Below, one piece after another: positions 50,036 to 53,891 of a stretch of 53,891 nucleotides of DNA (positions are counted from its first letter, which is position 1; each line of letters begins with the position of its first letter). The notes below the pieces were generated by a model. It did no database searches and was not told where the DNA came from. It saw nothing but the letters and a program-made list of their open reading frames with translations. A program made the position numbers and the translations under genes. The stretch is from an uncultured Clostridia bacterium (GTDB lineage: Bacteria; Bacillota; Clostridia; Saccharofermentanales; DTU023), in NCBI GenBank assembly GCA_946220865.1, contig CAMJYM010000012.1, positions 1-53,891 on the forward strand. The letters are read 5' to 3'.

Positions 50036-50759
50036 AGAAAGCCGTCCTGAACGTTCTGAGCAAATCAGCGAAAACCTGCAGAGGTTGCATGAAGAGATCA
50101 ACGAGAACGCCTTGGCTGCCGGTCGCAGACCCGGGGAGATCACCCTGATTGCCGTGAGCAAGACCTATCCGCCTGCAGATCTCCTGGCGGCCGCTGCGGT
50201 CGGTCAGACCCTTTTCGGAGAAAACAAAGTGCAGGAACTTTGCGCCAAAGTTGAAGCGCTTGCGGAGCACCCTCAGATAAAAATTCATTTAATTGGCACG
50301 CTGCAGAGAAACAAAGTCAAAGATGTTGTTGGAAAAACGGAACTCATTCATTCTGTGCATAAGCTGAGCTTACTGCAGGCCCTGGAGAAAGAAGCTGAAA
50401 AAAAGGACTGTATTCAGGATGTTCTGCTGCAGCTCAATATCGCCCGTGAAGCCAGCAAGCACGGCTTTCTTCTCGAAGAAGAGGAGGCGGCCCTGAGCTT
50501 TGTGCAGGAGAACTGCCCCCATCTGCGCCTGCGCGGCTATATGTGCATGGCACCCTATTTCGAAAACCGTGAGGAGGCCTTTCCGGTCTTTGCCAAAGCC
50601 CGTGAGGTTTTTGAGCGCCGTCAGCAGCAATGTGGTGAAGAAAGTTTCTCCGTGCTGTCGATGGGCATGTCACATGATTATCCCGTAGCCATTCGAGCTG
50701 GCGCCACTCATCTGCGTATCGGCTCGGCCATTTTCGGGGCGCGGGATTACAGCCGCTGA
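50019..50759 (+). CDS. yggS: YggS/PLPBP-family pyridoxal phosphate homeostasis protein
   Basis: 246 residues. The PLP lysine is in LIAVSKTYP; FGENKVQELCAK, LIGTLQRNKVK, HSVHKL and the C-terminal VLSMGMSHDYPVAIRAGATH, LRIGSAIFGAR are the family hallmarks. It keeps PLP and amino-acid pools balanced and has no confirmed catalysis. The start is TTG at 50019, preceded by AGGAAGGGGAG, inside the end of the HlyD-like gene. Its partner sepF follows about 240 bases downstream. Confidence 0.92.
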   Translation: MLYPIEESRPERSEQISENLQRLHEEINENALAAGRRPGEITLIAVSKTYPPADLLAAAAVGQTLFGENKVQELCAKVEALAEHPQIKIHLIGTLQRNKVKDVVGKTELIHSVHKLSLLQALEKEAEKKDCIQDVLLQLNIAREASKHGFLLEEEEAALSFVQENCPHLRLRGYMCMAPYFENREEAFPVFAKAREVFERRQQQCGEESFSVLSMGMSHDYPVAIRAGATHLRIGSAIFGARDYSR

Positions 50760-50867
50760 TCTGGGAGCGCCGCTTTTCTAAAAATAGACACTCCGCGCGA
50801 AACAGAGTCTGTCACGTTTCAAGCAGCAGAACTCCTTCTGGCCCCAACACCCACAAAAAAACGCTCT

Positions 50868-50891
50868 TTCTGTTACAACTATGTAACAGAA
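50868..50891 (+). promoter_or_regulatory. Perfect 10-bp palindrome between yggS and sepF
   Basis: TTCTGTTACA and TGTAACAGAA are exact inverted copies separated by ACTA. It starts 109 bases after yggS and ends 23 bases before the sepF -35 box. With no T-tract on the plus strand, it looks more like an operator or mRNA element than a terminator. The minus strand would read a short T-run after it. The spacing (8) does not fit the GlnR/TnrA consensus. Confidence 0.55.
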
Positions 50892-50913
50892 GCTTTACGT
50901 GTTCGTGATTCGC

Positions 50914-50943
50914 TTGCCTCACAGGCTCTTTCAAAAATATAAT
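50914..50943 (+). promoter_or_regulatory. Promoter of sepF
   Basis: TTGCCT (50914-50919) and a perfect TATAAT (50938-50943) with an 18-base spacer, about 57 bases before the sepF ATG. It gives sepF a promoter independent of yggS. Confidence 0.5.
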
Positions 50944-50999
50944 CATTCTCAATGATATGCAGCTGTACGAATGTTTCGGACAAGCTTACGGAGGAGATT

Positions 51000-51578
51000 A
51001 TGTTTAGTTTGTTTAATAAGGTCTTTGGCAGCCGCGATGATCTGGATGATGATTTCGATGATTTTGACGATGTGCAGGATAATTCTGAAGAGAACACTGC
51101 GGCCGAGGAAGTTCGTCCTCGTCTCAACCTGCATTTTGATCGTCCCAGCCGCCCGGCTTACAACAATTCCCGTGTTGTGCCGATGAGACCTGAAAACAAC
51201 GGTCGACAGACGCTCCAGAATCCTCAGCGCAAACAGCAGGAGGTCGTGCTGATTGAGCCTCGTGATATCAGCAGCGCCCAGCGGGTTTGTGATGATGTCA
51301 AAAGCGGCTCAACGGTCATCTGTAATATTGAGAGAATTGACCGGCAGATTTCGCAGCGTGTCATCGACTATATCACGGGTGCAGCTTATGCACTGAATGG
51401 CGATGTCACAAAAATCTCCGATCTGATCTTTGTCGTCACGCCCGCCAACACCTATCTCCGGGATGTCATCAACAATGGCCAGCCGGCTAATCCTGGACGT
51501 CCCATAAGAGAAATCCGCCGCCCCGCTCATTTTCAGCTGAATACGGACGAAATGCTCGCTCGCGTTGCCAGCCGTTAG
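51000..51578 (+). CDS. sepF: Cell division protein SepF
   Basis: 192 residues. The N-terminal amphipathic membrane-targeting helix (MFSLFNKVFG) is followed by an acidic linker (DDLDDDFDDFDD) and the SepF core (about 90-165: VVLIEPRDISSAQRVCDDVK, TVICNIERIDRQISQRVIDY, GAAYALNGDVTKISDLIFVV). SepF polymerises and anchors FtsZ at the membrane in Gram-positive bacteria. ATG at 51000 with ACGGAGGAG upstream; the longer in-frame start at 50952 lies inside the leader. The C-terminal 30 residues are a variable tail. A glycosyltransferase gene follows after 22 bases in place of the usual yggT-ylmH genes. Confidence 0.95.
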   Translation: MFSLFNKVFGSRDDLDDDFDDFDDVQDNSEENTAAEEVRPRLNLHFDRPSRPAYNNSRVVPMRPENNGRQTLQNPQRKQQEVVLIEPRDISSAQRVCDDVKSGSTVICNIERIDRQISQRVIDYITGAAYALNGDVTKISDLIFVVTPANTYLRDVINNGQPANPGRPIREIRRPAHFQLNTDEMLARVASR

Positions 51579-51600
51579 GGGGACAGCGAAAGGAAAAGTC

Positions 51601-52626
51601 ATGGAAAAGTTGCTGAGCATTGCCGTACCCTCATACAATTCTGAAGCCTATCTGGCCAAATGTCTGGACAGCATGATTTGCGGGGGCGCGGAGCTCGACG
51701 TCATCATCGTCAACGATGGTTCGAGCGATGGGACAGCTGAACTTGCACAAACCTATGTCGATCGTTATCCGGATATTTTTCGCCTGGTCAACAAAGAAAA
51801 CGGTGGCCATGGCTCCGGCGTCAACAAGGGTATTGAGCTGGCCCGGGGAAGATATTTCCGGGTTGTCGATTCCGATGACTGGGTGGGTGAAGAGGCCCTC
51901 CTGAAGCTTCTGGACTATATCCGCGGGATGAGCTCTCCTGAAGAAACCCCGGATATGCTCATCACCAATTACATTTACGAATACAGCTATAACGATAGTC
52001 GCCGCACCGTCGATTACCGGAAAATCTTTAAAAAAGAGAAAAGTCTGCATAGCTGGAAAGACCTGGGCTTTATAAAAATCGACCAGGTTTTCGCCATGCA
52101 CAGTCTTAATTACCGCACGGAAGTCTTGCGCCAGAGTGGCCTGAAACTGCCCGAACATTGCTTCTATGTCGATAATCTTTATGATTATATTCCCTTGCCC
52201 TGGGTGAACAGCATTGCCTGGCTGAATGTGGATCTTTATCACTACTTCATTGGCCGCGATGACCAGTCCGTGCATACTCCGGTCATGATTAAGCGCATTG
52301 ACCAGCAGCTGCGGGTGACCTATCTCATGATTGAGGCCTACCATCTGGAAGATGATATTAAAGACAAGTATAAGCGCCGCTATATGTATCGCTGGCTTTC
52401 TCTCATCATCATGATCTCGCAGATCCACCTGACGCTTGCCGATACTGAAGAGAGTCTGCAGAAGATAACGGATATGTGGCAGCATCTCAAGGACCACGAT
52501 CTGCAGATGTACCGCAAGGTTCGGACGAGTTTTGTCAACATCATGACAAATCTGCCCGGCAAGCTGGGTCGCTATATCGATCGTAAAGGCTTTTTCATCG
52601 CTCAGAAGATTTTTAAATTCAGCTGA
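51601..52626 (+). CDS. Family 2 glycosyltransferase
   Basis: 341 residues. The GT-A domain opens with LSIAVPSYNSEAYLAKCLDS, the nucleotide-binding VIIVNDGSSDGTAELAQTY and the metal-binding DSDDWVGEEALLKLL; NGGHGSGVNKGIELARGRYF is also typical. It transfers a sugar from a nucleotide-sugar donor to a cell-envelope acceptor that sequence cannot identify. The C-terminal 150 residues are helical and basic, without evident membrane helices. ATG at 51601 with GAAAGGAAAAG upstream; it lies in the sepF transcription unit. Its last codons and stop (AAATTCAGCTGA) begin a tandem repeat. Confidence 0.9.
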   Translation: MEKLLSIAVPSYNSEAYLAKCLDSMICGGAELDVIIVNDGSSDGTAELAQTYVDRYPDIFRLVNKENGGHGSGVNKGIELARGRYFRVVDSDDWVGEEALLKLLDYIRGMSSPEETPDMLITNYIYEYSYNDSRRTVDYRKIFKKEKSLHSWKDLGFIKIDQVFAMHSLNYRTEVLRQSGLKLPEHCFYVDNLYDYIPLPWVNSIAWLNVDLYHYFIGRDDQSVHTPVMIKRIDQQLRVTYLMIEAYHLEDDIKDKYKRRYMYRWLSLIIMISQIHLTLADTEESLQKITDMWQHLKDHDLQMYRKVRTSFVNIMTNLPGKLGRYIDRKGFFIAQKIFKFS

Positions 52627-52654
52627 GGTTCCATTAAATTCAGCTTCGGCCGCA
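52613..52654 (+). repeat. 21-bp tandem repeat including the glycosyltransferase gene end
   Basis: TTAAATTCAGCT occurs at 52613-52624 and again at 52634-52645 (period 21). The first copy encodes the final FKFS before TGA. Two units only; the remainder to the terminator at 52721 holds no gene. Confidence 0.6.
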
Positions 52655-52720
52655 GGTTTCGGCAAGAGCAGGCTCACGCGGAAGCGAAAAAAGCTCAAGC
52701 GGCACGAAAATACTACACTT

Positions 52721-52757
52721 AGGCGGGCTCTCTATCACAGGGCCTGCCTTTTATTTT
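52721..52757 (+). terminator. Rho-independent terminator after the sepF-glycosyltransferase unit
   Basis: AGGCGGGCTC and GGGCCTGCCT form a 10-bp stem with two mismatched or wobble positions and a 9-base loop, followed by a T-rich tract (TTTATTTT). A TATAAT at 52757-52762 directly after it may be the -10 of the pantothenate kinase gene. Confidence 0.75.
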
Positions 52758-52815
52758 ATAATCTTTACGGAGTAAGATCGTGACATAGCGACAGCCCGGA
52801 ACAAAGGAGCTAAGT

Positions 52816-53634
52816 ATGAAATCAGTGATTGGCCTGGATATCGGCGGCAGCACCACCAAAATTGTGGGTTTCAGAGATGAGCAGATGCTCGGGCACTGCC
52901 TCGTTTCGGCCAGCGACCCTTTCGCTTCGGCCTATGGAGCGGTGGGCAAATTTCTGAATCTCTACCATCTGCAGCTCGGCGATGTCAGCGAAATCCTCAT
53001 GACAGGGGTAGGGTCCTCCTATATTCAAGATGATATTTTGGAGATCCCCACGAGAAGAGCGGACGAATTTCAATCCGTCGGACTCGGAGGACTTTATCTC
53101 TCGGGGGAAAAACAAGCCATCGTCATTTCCATGGGAACGGGCACCTCTTTTGTCTATGCTTCCAGGCAGGAAACCCGACATATTATCGGCTCTGGCCTTG
53201 GCGGCGGAACCATTCTCGGTTTATCGGCAGGTCTCAACCATATCCGCGATCATGCCGTCATATCCCGCATGGCTTCCAAAGGGCGACTGTCCAATGTCGA
53301 TCTCACGGTAGGTGAACTCTCAGGCACAGAAATTCCCGGTCTGCTCAACGATGCGACGGCCTCGAACTTCGGTAAGGTCAACGAAGAAGCCAGCCCGGAA
53401 GATCTGGAAAGAGGCGTACTCAATCTGGTCTTTGAATCCGTCGGCACAGCTGCCGTGCTCTGCGCCCGTCTGGAAAAAGTGAGAAAACTGGTTTTTGTGG
53501 GCAGCCTGACCCTGATGCCGGAAGGGCGGGCCAGCCTCCAGCGCTTTGCTGAGCTTTACGATGTCGACATTATCATTCCTGAAGATGCGGAATTCTCCAC
53601 GGCCATCGGGGCAGCCCTCAGCAGGATACGTTAG
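52816..53634 (+). CDS. coaW: Type II pantothenate kinase
   Basis: 272 residues with an actin-like ASKHA fold: phosphate loop GLDIGGSTTKIVGF at the N-terminus, second phosphate motif VISMGTGTSFVYA, adenosine motif GSGLGGGTILGLSAGL and FVGSLTL near the end. Glu/Arg in LEIPTRRADEFQS is typical of the CoaW family as known from staphylococci. It phosphorylates pantothenate, the first step of coenzyme A synthesis, and type II enzymes escape feedback inhibition by CoA. ATG at 52816 with AAAGGAG six bases upstream. It is a single gene between a terminator and the repeat at 53641. Confidence 0.9.
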   Translation: MKSVIGLDIGGSTTKIVGFRDEQMLGHCLVSASDPFASAYGAVGKFLNLYHLQLGDVSEILMTGVGSSYIQDDILEIPTRRADEFQSVGLGGLYLSGEKQAIVISMGTGTSFVYASRQETRHIIGSGLGGGTILGLSAGLNHIRDHAVISRMASKGRLSNVDLTVGELSGTEIPGLLNDATASNFGKVNEEASPEDLERGVLNLVFESVGTAAVLCARLEKVRKLVFVGSLTLMPEGRASLQRFAELYDVDIIIPEDAEFSTAIGAALSRIR

Positions 53635-53640
53635 GAATAG

Positions 53641-53698
53641 CCGGACAAAGAACACCCAAATCTGGACAAAGAACATCCCTGGACAAAGAAACCCAAAT
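53641..53698 (+). repeat. Degenerate about 19-bp tandem repeat after coaW
   Basis: C(C/T)GGACAAAGAA begins units at 53641, 53662 and 53679 (21, 17 and 20 bases), ending in CCCAAAT in units 1 and 3. It starts seven bases after the coaW stop codon. Confidence 0.6.
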
Positions 53699-53781
53699 AA
53701 AGAACAACGGAATAAGAAATAAACAAACAAGCAACACCCGGATAAGTTGTGAGAAATGACCGACAGGACGGAAAATAGCGC

Positions 53782-53810
53782 TTGACAATAAAAAAACGTC
53801 TTGGTACTAT
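53782..53810 (+). promoter_or_regulatory. Strong promoter, probably of an rRNA operon starting beyond the window
   Basis: TTGACA (53782-53787) and TACTAT (53805-53810) with the ideal 17-base spacer. The downstream leader has an rrn-like character. No ribosome-binding site or reading frame follows before the window end. Confidence 0.65.
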
Positions 53811-53891
53811 AGGCAAGCGCTTCAAAAAGCGCAACAAACGGACCTTGAAAATTGAATAGCAAACATGAACTAAAAGAAGAGCACCTGTACA
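53811..53891 (+). other. rRNA-operon-like leader (partial)
   Basis: GCGCTT and AAGCGC (53817-53832) form a small hairpin with loop CAAA. Further on GGACCTTGAAAATTGAATAG resembles the sequence that precedes rRNA genes in many Firmicutes. The transcript continues outside the window, so the rRNA itself cannot be shown. Confidence 0.45.

Overview
The window looks like chromosomal DNA of an anaerobic low-to-mid GC Bacillota, most likely a member of Clostridia. The evidence is the LPXTG/CnaB surface protein, the SepF division protein, the greA-lysS pair, a GlgC-GlgD-GlgA glycogen operon, a PhoP/PhoR-type phosphate regulon, ECF transporters and good Shine-Dalgarno sites with several TTG/GTG starts. 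I cannot name the genus from sequence alone.

Layout. (1) 1-4423: the end of a sortase-anchored CnaB-repeat surface protein faces a three-gene minus-strand operon. That operon encodes a three-helix membrane protein with a long coiled-coil tail, a repeat-rich protein of unknown fold and a stand-alone Smr protein. I do not recognise it as a named system. (2) 4514-10643: nucleotide and translation housekeeping genes: CTP synthase (with Gly where the glutaminase Cys should be), a protist-like IMP dehydrogenase, GreA, and a lysyl-tRNA synthetase fused to a tRNA-binding domain, closed by a clear terminator. (3) 10700-22600: an accessory region. It holds a DUF3825 gene lying between two halves of a repeat that occurs unsplit at 22191-22314, a decayed type I methylase gene, an A+T-richer block (tetR, two ABC exporter half-transporters, ECF S, T and A components), a truncated second S component, an internally deleted IS256-family element and an array of 25-bp repeats. 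(4) 22613-33614: a pseudouridine synthase, pstC-pstA-pstB-phoU-phoP-phoR (no pstS), a family 4 uracil-DNA glycosylase and uvrB. (5) 33744-47024: phosphoglucomutase, dnaE, phosphofructokinase, mutS2 and glgC-glgD-glgA. GlgA carries a basic histone-H1-like tail. (6) 47065-53891: tRNA-Leu(GAG) with a consensus promoter and terminator, a methionine gamma-lyase family enzyme, an HlyD-like protein, YggS, SepF, a glycosyltransferase, a type II pantothenate kinase, and finally a strong promoter and leader that probably start an rRNA operon beyond the window.

How the genes work together. The pst/pho cluster is a phosphate uptake and sensing unit. Phosphoglucomutase, PFK and the glg genes handle hexose phosphate and glycogen. 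UvrB, the uracil-DNA glycosylase, MutS2 and DnaE are DNA repair and replication functions. The tetR block looks like a transferred uptake/export module with its own operator pair.

A recurring theme is short degenerate tandem repeats (about 19-42 bp periods) at gene ends. After dnaE, uvrB and the glycosyltransferase gene, the last codons plus the stop codon are repeated downstream in 2-3 copies. Three decayed copies of a start region precede pstB. Similar expansions lie inside the termini or linkers of several proteins. This pattern, the glutaminase-dead CTP synthase and the split repeat around the DUF3825 gene are the most unusual observations. All family assignments come from recognising motifs by eye; no database search was run.
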